NCBI GenBank assembly: GCA_964537955.1
Contig: CAZICY010000022.1
Coordinates: 1 to 31,298, forward strand
DNA length: 31,298 nucleotides
Source of the DNA: Mxb001 sp964537955
GTDB taxonomy: Bacteria; Actinomycetota; Actinomycetes; S36-B12
Reading direction: 5' to 3'
Part shown: piece after piece, positions 11,092-18,602 of the stretch
How the letters are laid out: each line of letters opens with the position of its first letter
How positions within the stretch are numbered: the stretch's first letter is position 1
Made by a program: the position numbers and the translations under genes
Notes under the pieces: model-generated
What the model saw: only the letters and a program-made list of their open reading frames with translations
Database searches by the model: none
Told to the model about the DNA's origin: nothing

Positions 11092-11927
11092 GTCGCGCCG
11101 CCCAGGGAGACCCCAGCGTTGTCGATGAGCCGCACGTCTTCGACGCGCACGGCGACCAGGAGGCGCCCAGGTCCGCGTTCGGGTGGCTCGGACAGGTCGA
11201 CGTCCGTGACGACGACGTAGTCGACATCGATCCCGTCCGCCTCCAGCGAAGCCCGCGTCGCACGGGCCACGGCCTCGGCGCCCTTCACGCCCTCGGCCTG
11301 GCCCACTGCCAGCGCGCGTGGGATGGCCGCAGCACGAGCGCGGCCCTCGGCGGAGAGGTAGCGGTTGCGACTGCTCATCGCCAGCCCGTCGACCTCGCGC
11401 ACGGTGGGCACGCCGATGACCTCGACGGAGAAGTCGAGCGCGCGCGCCATGGAGTGAATGAGGACGAGCTGCTGGTAGTCCTTCTCGCCGAACAGTGCGA
11501 TGTCCGGGCGGGTGAGGTGGAGGAGCTTGGCCACGACAGTGAGCACGCCGGCGAAGTGCCCCGGCCGGCTCGCGCCCTCCAGGATGCTGCCCCGAGGGCC
11601 TGGATCGACAGTGATGCCGAGACCGGCGTGGCCGTAGACCTCGTCCACGGAGGGGGCGAAGACGACGTCGACGGCGTTGAGCTCGCACAGCGCGACATCC
11701 GATTCGAGCGTGCGGGGATAGCGATCGAAGTCCTCTCCCGCTCCGAACTGCGTCGGGTTCACGAAGTCCGTGACGATGACACGTCCCTGCGGAAGCCGCA
11801 GCCGTGCCTGCCGCATGAGCTCGGCGTGCCCCTCGTGAAGGGCACCCATGGTCATCACGACCGCGGTCGGCTGGACATCGGCCGTGGCGTCGTCCAACTC
11901 CGCGCGCGTGCGCGCCACCAGCGTCAT
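11088..11927 (-). CDS. panC: pantothenate synthetase (pantoate-beta-alanine ligase)
   Basis: 279 residues. It joins pantoate and beta-alanine using ATP to form pantothenate. The nucleotidyltransferase signature is MGALHEGH (27-34, HxGH type), followed by FVNPTQFGAGEDFDRYPR, FGEKDYQQ and the KMSKS-like MSSRNRYL. ATG at 11927 overlaps the DUF2520 gene's stop as ATGA and has GGGGAGGG just upstream. The stop overlaps nadB as GTGA. Its product feeds CoaX, encoded two genes further on. Confidence 0.96.
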   Translation of the reverse strand: MTLVARTRAELDDATADVQPTAVVMTMGALHEGHAELMRQARLRLPQGRVIVTDFVNPTQFGAGEDFDRYPRTLESDVALCELNAVDVVFAPSVDEVYGHAGLGITVDPGPRGSILEGASRPGHFAGVLTVVAKLLHLTRPDIALFGEKDYQQLVLIHSMARALDFSVEVIGVPTVREVDGLAMSSRNRYLSAEGRARAAAIPRALAVGQAEGVKGAEAVARATRASLEADGIDVDYVVVTDVDLSEPPERGPGRLLVAVRVEDVRLIDNAGVSLGGAT

Positions 11928-12805
11928 CGTCCCTCCCCCGGCAGGCGATCATCCACTGAGAGGATCGCGTGCAGAGCATCGGCATCCACGTCGCTGATCG
12001 TGCCGGCAGCCCGAGCCCGATCCACGGTCGCCATCGCCAAGGCACGATAGGTGCGCTCGATCTCGGTGTCGGGCAGCTCCTCGACGTGAGCCCGGACCGT
12101 CGCATGATCCGCTCGCGCGACCGGACCCGTGAGGGCGCGATCACCCTCGCGAAGCGCGTTGTCGAGCGCCGCGGTGAGGAGCGGGCGCGCAATGCGCTCG
12201 GGATCCGCGACGCCCGCGGCCGTGAGGAGCTCCAGTGTCTGGGCGACCAGCGTCACCAGGTGGTTGGCTCCGTGCGCGAGAGCCGCGTGATAGAGGACGC
12301 GGCGATCGTCGGCGACCTCGACCGGGTCTCCTCCCATTTCCATCACCAGCGCAGCCGCGACGGAGGAACCCTGATCGGTGGCCGTCACGCCGAAGGGACA
12401 GTCGTCGAGGCGATCCAGATCCAAGCTCGTGCCCGTGAACGTCATCACCGGATGGGCGGCGATGGGGATGACGCTGTCCAGGGGTGCGAGGACGCCGAGC
12501 CCGTGACGTCCGGACAGGTGCATCACGACCTGCCCGGGATGCACGTCCGGCGCCACCTCGGCGGCGACCTGCGGCAGGGCATCGTCGGGTACGCCGAGGA
12601 CGAGCAGGTCGCAGGAGCGCGCGACCTCGCGTGGGTCCATGACGGGAACGCCCGGGAGCAGGGCCTCGGCTCGCACTCGCGAGACATCGCCGCGCGCCGC
12701 GCAGGCGACGACCTCGTGCCCGGCACGGCGCAGGGCCGCGCCGATGACAGCGCCCGCGCGCCCGGTGCCGATGACACCGACGCGCAGGCGCGGGGGTGGG
12801 CTCAC
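11924..12805 (-). CDS. Rossmann-like protein with DUF2520 domain (Rv3603c type)
   Basis: 293 residues. The N-terminal NAD(P)-binding Rossmann fold has GVIGTGRAGAVIG (GxGxxG) near residues 9-21. A C-terminal all-helical DUF2520 domain has the conserved HLSGRHG, AAHPVMTF and YHAALAHGANHL segments. The architecture resembles 6-phosphogluconate-dehydrogenase-like reductases such as ketopantoate reductase. Because it sits directly before panC, a role in making pantoate is attractive, but that is an inference and no assay is known to me. GTG at 12805 overlaps the methyltransferase stop as GTGA (a second GTG lies one codon upstream); the stop overlaps panC as ATGA. Confidence 0.85.
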   Translation of the reverse strand: MSPPPRLRVGVIGTGRAGAVIGAALRRAGHEVVACAARGDVSRVRAEALLPGVPVMDPREVARSCDLLVLGVPDDALPQVAAEVAPDVHPGQVVMHLSGRHGLGVLAPLDSVIPIAAHPVMTFTGTSLDLDRLDDCPFGVTATDQGSSVAAALVMEMGGDPVEVADDRRVLYHAALAHGANHLVTLVAQTLELLTAAGVADPERIARPLLTAALDNALREGDRALTGPVARADHATVRAHVEELPDTEIERTYRALAMATVDRARAAGTISDVDADALHAILSVDDRLPGEGR

Positions 12806-13794
12806 CACATCGGCAGGGTAGACGCAGGGGAGTGCGGCCCACGATGAGCATCCCATCGCAGCCAGCCGACCCCGCCGAGTCGCGCAGGGTCCCGCAGCCG
12901 CAGGGACGCGAAGTGGCGCTCCACGTCGGCGACGGAAGGCTCCTGCGCGAGGGGGAGGACCGCGAGCTCGTCGCGCTGACGCGTGAGGGTGGTGCCCGTC
13001 AGGGCTGCCGCACATGAGTCGAGGGCGACATGGGCGGTCAGATTGACCTGACCGTCCGGCACCGGCCTCACGACGCGCCCGTGCCGATAGCCCGTGAGAG
13101 TGCCGACACGTTGATGCGCCATGCGCTCGGGGCGCGTGTGGCCGTAGTCGGTCGCCAGCGCCGTGCCCGATGCGAGTAGTCCAGCCATCCACGCCCACGC
13201 GGCGTCGCGGGGGGCGCCAATCTCCGCGCGATCCCCGGGGTCGTGCAGCGGCCACCACTGATCGAGCCACGCGCGGGCCTGCGCAGCGTCCACGTCATGG
13301 CGCGCGCAGCCCTCGTCGTCGTCGAGCGCCGGCCCGAGGCTCTCGTCCCCGCTCTCGTCGACCAGGACGACCCGGTCCACTCCGGTGTCGTCACGCACGA
13401 CCACGTCGCAAGGGATCTCGTCGAGCCACTCATGTGCCATGACAAGGCCGTCGACCGCGGATGTCGGCAGTGCGCACGGTGCCTGCGCGACCAGGATCTG
13501 GATGCCGTGCGCGTGGCCCGGTCGCACATCGACGCCGATCCAGCGCGCGCGTCGGCGCATGTCAGGACAGCGCTCGCGCACGAGGGCGAGCAGGCTCGCG
13601 TCGCCGCACCCGATGTCGATGACGGTGAAGGGATCAGGGTGCCCGAGACGTGCATCGACCTCGCGGACAAGCTCGGCGATGCGGTCCGCGAGGAGCGGGC
13701 CGGCGGAGGTGGTGAAGTGGCGCGCCGGCTCCTCTCGGTCCCAGAAGCTGCGTGCCGCATCGCTCCAGGCCCGCCTCCACGTCCGGGGACTCAT
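12802..13794 (-). CDS. MidA-like (NDUFAF7 family, DUF185) SAM-dependent methyltransferase
   Basis: 330 residues. The N-terminal FWDREEPARHFTTSAGP matches the start of the MidA/NDUFAF7 family. Motif I for S-adenosylmethionine is VIDIGCGDAS (58-67). The family-specific part follows late in the protein: LATDYGHTRPER, GTLTGYRHGR, then VPDGQVNLTAHVALD. Mammalian NDUFAF7 dimethylates an arginine in the 49-kDa (NuoD-type) subunit of complex I. A NuoD-like gene lies only about 2 kb away at 15785, so that protein is a possible substrate (inference). ATG at 13794 overlaps the preceding stop as ATGA; the stop overlaps the DUF2520 gene as GTGA. Confidence 0.75.
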   Translation of the reverse strand: MSPRTWRRAWSDAARSFWDREEPARHFTTSAGPLLADRIAELVREVDARLGHPDPFTVIDIGCGDASLLALVRERCPDMRRRARWIGVDVRPGHAHGIQILVAQAPCALPTSAVDGLVMAHEWLDEIPCDVVVRDDTGVDRVVLVDESGDESLGPALDDDEGCARHDVDAAQARAWLDQWWPLHDPGDRAEIGAPRDAAWAWMAGLLASGTALATDYGHTRPERMAHQRVGTLTGYRHGRVVRPVPDGQVNLTAHVALDSCAAALTGTTLTRQRDELAVLPLAQEPSVADVERHFASLRLRDPARLGGVGWLRWDAHRGPHSPASTLPMW

Positions 13795-15247
13795 CGCAGC
13801 AGGCGCGCCTGGCGCATCCGGTCGGTTTCCTCCTGCGCCAGCGGTCGCACCCGGTCGTGCGCCAGGTGCCGGCCCGAGACCTCGACGGGCCCGGGGGCCA
13901 CGTCAGCGTGCACGGAGGCGAGGCCGAGACGCCTCTCCCATGGACCCTGGGTGACGCGCACCGACTGGACTCGCGCATGGGGTGCGATCGACGTCCGCAG
14001 GGTGAGGCGTCCGGAGCGGGTGGCGATGACCTGCGGCGTGATCGCACACGCCAGGGAGCGCCACGTGAGAGGGGAGCGCCAGCGCGCGCGGGCCGGGGCA
14101 CTGATGAACGGCAGGCCCGCGACGTCGACATCGGGCAGCACCTCGGCCACGAGTTCCAGGGCCTGCGCACGCGGCGCCACCGGGATGAGCACGTCCGGGC
14201 GCACGTCGTCGCCCTCCACCCCGGCGATGGTGACGGTGACGCGCACCCAGTCCCACCGCCTCCACAGCAGGGGCGAGACGATCGAGACTGCGTGGACTCG
14301 ATCGGGCGGGATGGTGCGGGACTGAGTCGTCAGCAGTCCCCGGCGTATCCGCAGCCCTTCAGGCACGCGAGAGACCCGGAAGCCGTAGTTGGCCAGGAAC
14401 TCCGTGACTACCGACAGGATCGGCAGTCCTCCGGTCACCAGGGCGAGGACGATGCCCGCCGGTCCCTGGGTGATCGCCGTGACGACGAGGAAGAGGATGC
14501 TCGCGAGGAGCAGGCCCGCGGTCACCGATCGCAGGAGCAGTCCCGCGAGGAGCCGCCCTGCAGGCACCTGCGCCAGTGGCGGGGCATTCTCCTGCCCGAG
14601 GTCCTCCTGACCGGGGTTCACCTGGTCGGCGCCCGACTCGCGCCTCGCGAGCTCCAGGATGCGTCCGCGCAGGAGATCGGCCTCATCTCGCGTGAGATAC
14701 CGCAGGAGGATGCGCGAGTCCCCTGCCCCGGCCACCTCGACCCGCACCTCGACCAGTCCCGCGAGCCTGGCGAGAAAGGGAGCCACGATGTCCACGCTCT
14801 GCAGCCGCGAGAGCTGCAGCCGGCGAGCGGACCTGTGCAGCAGCCCCGAGTCCATCCGCAGGTCGCCGTCATCGTNNNNNNNNNNNNNNNNNNNNNNNNN
14901 NNNNNNNNNNNNNNNNNNNNNNNNNNNNNNNNNNNNNNNNNNNNNNNNNNNNNNNNNNNNNNNNNNNNNNNNNNNCGGCGAGCGGACCTGTGCAGCAGCC
15001 CCGAGTCCATCCGCAGGTCGCCGTCATCGTCGATCCAGAACGTCCGTCTCCACCACGACAGCCACATCACGGCGGCGAGAGCGGCGTAGCCGATCACCGC
15101 ACCCGCGATCGCGAGGATCACCTGGGGCACCCCGCTGCGCGCCGCGAAGCCCGCGCCAGGGCCGAGCAGGAACAGCGCTGCGACAGGGAGCGCAGGGGCT
15201 GCCTGGATGAGCGGACTGATCGGGTTGGTACGGCGTGGCTGCGTCAC
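13791..15247 (-). CDS. large PH-domain membrane protein (YdbT-like), interrupted by a scaffolding gap
   Basis: As written, the gene is split by 100 N with a 55-base duplication on each side. With one copy and the N removed, positions 15247-15031 join 14875-13791 as 1302 bases, giving one open frame of 433 residues. Two helices lie near residues 16-31 and 43-64, and a first bacterial PH (bPH_2) domain follows from about 68. A central hydrophobic hairpin and two further PH-like repeats complete the protein; the repeats start near NYGFRVSR and near ITPQVIATRSG. YdbT-type proteins are membrane proteins; B. subtilis YdbS-YdbT has been linked to bacteriocin resistance. GTG at 15247 overlaps the previous gene's stop as GTGA; the stop overlaps the methyltransferase as ATGA. 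Confidence 0.8.
14821..14875. repeat. first copy of an exact 55-base duplication flanking the gap
   Basis: The 55 bases ending at the first N are identical to 14976-15030. This is most simply the shared end of two contigs that were not merged. Confidence 0.95.
14876..14975. other. assembly gap, exactly 100 N
   Basis: A run of exactly 100 N, the conventional length for a gap of unknown size, lies inside the PH-domain gene. The flanking overlap suggests that no sequence is missing. Confidence 0.98.
14976..15030. repeat. second copy of the 55-base duplication flanking the gap
   Basis: Identical to 14821-14875 base for base. Both copies encode the same residues (about 73-90) of the PH-domain protein in the same frame relative to their own side of the gap. 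Confidence 0.95.
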
Positions 15248-15741
15248 AGGCCCGCCGTTCTCTCCTCACCGCGCGCCGCCAGGCGATCGCGCAGTGCTGC
15301 CGCGTCTGCGGGCAGCAGGCCGGGGATGGAGGCGTCGGTCGTGGCCGCTGCAGTGTGCAGCTGCACCGTCGAGATGCCGAGCCAGCGGTCGATGGGGCCT
15401 GCACGCAGGTCGACCATCTGCATGCGGCCGTAGGGCACGATCACCAGGCGGCGCACGAGGATGCCGCTGACGACGAGCAGATCGTCCTCACGCTCGGCGT
15501 AGCCGAAGGAACTCACCCGTCGGCCGATGATCCACCAGATCCACACAAAGGCGACCACCGCCAGGACGACGTATGCCACGAGCCAGCCGACAGACAGCGA
15601 GCTCAGGGCGATAGCCACCGCTCCGCCAACGACAAGGAGGTACTCAAGGACCAGCACGATGCGTCGGGCGGTCGCGAGGCGCGGTGACACCGGAGTCCAG
15701 CCGGCAGCCGGTGGAGCGAAGGCATCGGCGGCCGGGTCCAT
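15244..15741 (-). CDS. small PH-domain membrane protein (YdbS-like)
   Basis: 165 residues. Two closely spaced hydrophobic helices (about 28-46 and 51-71) are followed by one bPH_2 domain (about 75-150) containing SGILVRRLVIVPYGRMQMV and IDRWLGISTVQLHTA. Small and large PH proteins are typically paired as YdbS-YdbT, and here the large one follows with a GTGA overlap. This is the first gene of the eleven-gene chain. The ATG at 15741 lacks a proper Shine-Dalgarno; CAGAGT (15753-15748) sits exactly six bases upstream as a possible -10 for a leaderless transcript. It is divergent from the NuoD-like gene with 43 bases between. Confidence 0.82.
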   Translation of the reverse strand: MDPAADAFAPPAAGWTPVSPRLATARRIVLVLEYLLVVGGAVAIALSSLSVGWLVAYVVLAVVAFVWIWWIIGRRVSSFGYAEREDDLLVVSGILVRRLVIVPYGRMQMVDLRAGPIDRWLGISTVQLHTAAATTDASIPGLLPADAAALRDRLAARGEERTAGL

Positions 15742-15784
15742 GACTCCACTCTGGCATGCGCGTGCGCCGTGGCATGCTGCCGGC
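15742..15784. promoter_or_regulatory. compact divergent promoter region with repeated TGGCATGC
   Basis: Two start codons face away from each other across 43 bases. Weak -10 boxes lie six bases before each: CAGAGT (15753-15748, minus) and CATGCT (15773-15778, plus). The octamer TGGCATGC occurs twice as a direct repeat (15752-15759 and 15770-15777) and touches both boxes, so it could be an operator. No regulator is identifiable. Confidence 0.35.
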
Positions 15785-16903
15785 ATGACCGAGGCGACGA
15801 TCGGCACGGGCATCGCACCCGCTGACATCTCACTCGACCTCGGTGATCTGCACCCGTCAGGGCACGGAGCGCTCCGACTCAGGTGCCGCATCGAGGGCGA
15901 TCGCATCCTCTCGGCGGAGCCTGAGCCGGGACTGCTGCACCGGGGCACGGAGAAACTCCTCGAGGCCCGCGACTATCGGCAGGCCCTGATGCTGGCCAAT
16001 CGCCACGACTGGCTCGGTGCGGCGGTGTCAGAGATCGCGCTCGCGACAGCGGTGGAGCAGCTCCTCGGCCTCGAGGTCCCTGCGCGCGCCGTGTGGCTGC
16101 GCACCCTGCTGTGCGAGATCACGCGCGCATCCGCTGCCCTGCTACACCTAGCGGGCGCGGTCACCATGCCCCCGCGCGGGATCGCGGTCGCCGACGCACC
16201 GGGGGTCGCGGCACGCGAGGCGTGGCTCGGGTGCCTGGAGGCGATGAGCGGGGGGCGTGTGCACCCCATGGTGACGCGCATCGGCGGACTCGCGTACGAC
16301 GCCCCCGCGGACTGGGGTGACCAGATAGCCGCCGCCATCGAGATCACCCACTCGCAGATGCCGGCCGTCATCGAGGCACTGGCATCGGCCGTGCCGGCCG
16401 GGATCGCGCCACTCGACGCGACGGCTGCTGCCCAGTGGGGTGTCGGCGGCCCGGTGGCGCGCGCGAGCGGCCTCGACGAGGACCTGCGTCGAGATGCGCC
16501 CACCCTCGCCTACCCGGAACTGAGCGATGTCCTGCGCGTCGTCACGGCCAGCGAGGGCGACGCCCTCGCGCGCTACCGCGTGCTCGCCGAGCAGGTCATC
16601 GCCGACCTGGACGTGATCGCCGAGATCTGGGCGCGACTCCCCGACGGTCCCATCGACGTGCGCCTGCCCAAGGTCGTGCGCGCGCCCGAGGGAGCCGCCT
16701 ACACAGCGCTGGAGTCGGCCATGGGCCCGAGCGGCTCCTACGTCGTATCGACCGGAGGCACGACTCCCTGGCGCGTGCGACTGCGGACCGCGTCCTACGC
16801 CAACGTGCAGGCAATGGGCGAGGCATTGCCGGGCACCTCGCTGGCAGATCTGCCCGTCGCCGTCGGGTCGTTCGTCTTCGTCGCGGGCGACCTGGACCAC
16901 TAG
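15785..16903 (+). CDS. orphan NuoD-like (49-kDa complex I subunit) protein
   Basis: 372 residues, somewhat shorter than standard NuoD. NuoD carries part of the quinone site next to cluster N2 in NADH dehydrogenase I. Conserved here are HPSGHG (23-28, the quinone-site loop), LHRGTEK (51-57, with R53 matching the arginine methylated in mammals) and SGGRVH (H160). The usual YxxxLDY segment is changed to ANRHDWLG, so a key quinone-site tyrosine is lost. There is no CxxC pair, so this is not a NiFe hydrogenase subunit. No other nuo gene is nearby. Streptomyces has a similar stand-alone gene annotated nuoD2. No Shine-Dalgarno is visible; a leaderless start at ATG 15785 is possible. Confidence 0.8.
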   Translation: MTEATIGTGIAPADISLDLGDLHPSGHGALRLRCRIEGDRILSAEPEPGLLHRGTEKLLEARDYRQALMLANRHDWLGAAVSEIALATAVEQLLGLEVPARAVWLRTLLCEITRASAALLHLAGAVTMPPRGIAVADAPGVAAREAWLGCLEAMSGGRVHPMVTRIGGLAYDAPADWGDQIAAAIEITHSQMPAVIEALASAVPAGIAPLDATAAAQWGVGGPVARASGLDEDLRRDAPTLAYPELSDVLRVVTASEGDALARYRVLAEQVIADLDVIAEIWARLPDGPIDVRLPKVVRAPEGAAYTALESAMGPSGSYVVSTGGTTPWRVRLRTASYANVQAMGEALPGTSLADLPVAVGSFVFVAGDLDH

Positions 16904-16913
16904 CCGCGGGGGC

Positions 16914-17207
16914 TCAGCCCTTGCCGTGCTCGCGCAGATAGGTGGCAAAGCGCGCGCGCAGCAGGGCCTCGGTGTCCTCGTCGAGCTCGGGGGTGTCCCC
17001 GAACATCTGGCGGAACGCCTTGATGGACTCGATGATCGTGCCGCCGGTGGAGCCCAGGTCTCCGCCCTCTCCCTGGATCGCCACCATGCCCGGCATGTGG
17101 GAGTAGACGCCCGTGAAGAACCCCAGGTCGAGGCGATGCTCGGCGACGTGGAAGGCGCGGTCGCGCAGCTCGTCGAAGGGCAGGTCTTCCAGCGGAACGT
17201 CGGTCAT
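16914..17207 (-). CDS. 97-residue protein of unknown function
   Basis: No family is recognised. The protein is acidic and soluble, with no membrane helix or signal peptide. A central glycine-rich stretch (PGMVAIQGEGGDLGSTGG) is flanked by helical, charged ends. It is convergent with the NuoD-like gene, with 10 bases between the stops. The ATG at 17207 has a consensus TAGAGT box exactly six bases upstream and no Shine-Dalgarno, so a leaderless mRNA is likely. Good codon periodicity and this promoter suggest a real gene. Confidence 0.65.
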   Translation of the reverse strand: MTDVPLEDLPFDELRDRAFHVAEHRLDLGFFTGVYSHMPGMVAIQGEGGDLGSTGGTIIESIKAFRQMFGDTPELDEDTEALLRARFATYLREHGKG

Positions 17208-17213
17208 GGCCGC

Positions 17214-17219
17214 ACTCTA
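17214..17219 (-). promoter_or_regulatory. -10 box for a leaderless transcript of the 97-residue gene
   Basis: TAGAGT on the minus strand, then GCGGCC, then ATG at 17207. It matches TANNNT with the six-base spacing that places the transcription start on the A of ATG. Confidence 0.5.
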
Positions 17220-17230
17220 GTCGGGAGGGT

Positions 17231-17722
17231 TCACGGAGCGTCGTCACCGTCGCGTAGTCGGCACAGGCTCTCCAACCACAGAGCCGCGCCCACGAGCACG
17301 GCACACGCGAGGACGCTTGCGATGGCGGCGCCCATCGACGAGGAGCCGGTGGGGGTGTCGCTCACCCCGATAAGGCCCAGGGCAATGCCGAGGTAGAAGC
17401 CTCCGATCAGTGCTCCGGTGCGCGATGCAGCCATGGCCAGCGCGGCCGTGCGGGCCGCTACCAGCGGTGGCATGCGCCGGTCGCGATCGGGCGGGCCTCC
17501 CACGGTGGCCGCACCCGATGCGGGCTTGTGTCCGAGGCGTCCGCGACTGAGCACTGCCCAGCCCAGCACGCCGATGGCGAGCACCCACAGGGCGACCGCG
17601 GCGAGCCACGGCACCCCCAGGATGCGACCGGCGGCCCGCTCGACCAGGTCGACGAGCACCCATCCGACGGCGAGCGCGATAGCGGCGATGGCCACCAGGG
17701 GCACCCAGCGCGTCTGCCTCAT
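17231..17722 (-). CDS. DUF3180 membrane protein
   Basis: 163 residues with four predicted membrane helices: two in the N-terminal half (about 6-24 and 36-58) and two in the C-terminal half (about 100-118 and 129-150). They are separated by an Arg/Asp/Pro-rich cytoplasmic loop (about 60-88). This is the DUF3180 family (Rv3605c type), found almost always directly after folK in actinobacteria; its function is unknown. ATG at 17722 overlaps the folK stop as ATGA, making it the last gene of the ftsH-fol cluster. Confidence 0.82.
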   Translation of the reverse strand: MRQTRWVPLVAIAAIALAVGWVLVDLVERAAGRILGVPWLAAVALWVLAIGVLGWAVLSRGRLGHKPASGAATVGGPPDRDRRMPPLVAARTAALAMAASRTGALIGGFYLGIALGLIGVSDTPTGSSSMGAAIASVLACAVLVGAALWLESLCRLRDGDDAP

Positions 17723-18219
17723 GGGCGCAGATCCCCCGGGACGCGGAGCGCGAGCTCCGCTCGGGGCACGACCCCGCTGGGATCCAGGGCCAGACCTGTG
17801 ACCGGACCCTGCGGAAGTGAGGCTGCGGGATCGACCTCGAGCCAGGGGACGCAGACGAAGGCGCGCTCATGTGCGCGTGGGTGCGGCAGGGTCAAGGACG
17901 CATCGTCCATCACGGCGCCGTCCATGGCGATGATGTCGATATCAAGGGTGCGCGGGCCCCAGCGGATCTCGCGCACTCGATCGTGCGCGAACTCGATCCC
18001 CTGGCACACCGCAAGCAGGTCATGGGGCGTCATGCGCGCCTCGATCAGGACCACCGCGTTGAGGAAGTCGTCCTGCTGCGGGCCGCCGACCGGCGCGGTC
18101 TCGTAGACCCCGGAGACAGCGAGGACCTCGACGGCTTCGGCGAGAGCATCGATCGCCCCCTGCAGGTGCCCCAGGCGATCGCCGAGGTTGGATCCCACGG
18201 AGAGCACGGCGCGACTCAC
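17719..18219 (-). CDS. folK: 2-amino-4-hydroxy-6-hydroxymethyldihydropteridine diphosphokinase
   Basis: 166 residues. It transfers pyrophosphate from ATP to hydroxymethyldihydropterin, giving the substrate of FolP. Visible motifs are LSVGSNLGDR, VYETAPVGGPQQDDFLNAV (split here into two parts for clarity of pterin binding), RWGPRTLDIDII (ATP/Mg site) and LPHPRAHERAFV. GTG at 18219 overlaps the folB stop as GTGA; the stop overlaps DUF3180 as ATGA. Confidence 0.96.
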   Translation of the reverse strand: MSRAVLSVGSNLGDRLGHLQGAIDALAEAVEVLAVSGVYETAPVGGPQQDDFLNAVVLIEARMTPHDLLAVCQGIEFAHDRVREIRWGPRTLDIDIIAMDGAVMDDASLTLPHPRAHERAFVCVPWLEVDPAASLPQGPVTGLALDPSGVVPRAELALRVPGDLRP

Positions 18220-18602
18220 CCGCGCTCCCGCAGGATCCGCAGCACCACGTCGTCCGCGGGGACTCCCACAGGAGCCTCGGGCTTGTGGAGCGCGACTTCG
18301 ACCGCCTGAACGCCGGCAAAGGACAGGCAGCAGCTCGCGATGCGCTCCGCAAGCACCTCGATGAGGTCGACGGGCTCGCCGGCGAGCTCGGCGTAGACAG
18401 CCTGGGCCACCTGCGAGTAGTCGACCGTGTCCGCGAGGTCATCGCTGCCCGCGGCGCGACGCGTGTCCACGGCGAGGACGACGTCAGCGATGAAGGGCTG
18501 ACCGGTGAGGCGCTCGGACTCGAGCACGCCGTGGTGACCTCGCGCGCGAATCCCGCTCACCTCGATGAGATCGCGGCCCGGACCGGGGACGAGTGCGCTC
18601 AA
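18216..18602 (-). CDS. folB: dihydroneopterin aldolase
   Basis: 128 residues. It cleaves dihydroneopterin to hydroxymethyldihydropterin and glycolaldehyde. Motifs are ARGHHGVLESER, VDYSQVA, LIEVLAERIA and HKPEAPV. The best start is TTG at 18602, which overlaps the folP stop as TTGA. The only nearby alternative, GTG at codon 15, would cut off the first beta strand. Rare TTG use is therefore inferred from frame and from the overlap pattern of the cluster. Confidence 0.93.
   Translation of the reverse strand: MSALVPGPGRDLIEVSGIRARGHHGVLESERLTGQPFIADVVLAVDTRRAAGSDDLADTVDYSQVAQAVYAELAGEPVDLIEVLAERIASCCLSFAGVQAVEVALHKPEAPVGVPADDVVLRILRERG

Noticed and set aside
9448..12192. A very long minus-strand open frame running through nadB and across panC
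   Set aside because: Only the nadB part is coding; upstream of 11091 it is the shadow of panC, and the GTGA overlap fixes the nadB start.
14876..14975. The gap as a real insertion or a disrupted pseudogene
   Set aside because: The identical 55-base flanks and the restored frame after collapsing point to assembly, not biology.
15785..16903. The NuoD-like protein as a NiFe-hydrogenase large subunit
   Set aside because: The family is related, but there is no CxxC pair at either end to bind a NiFe centre.
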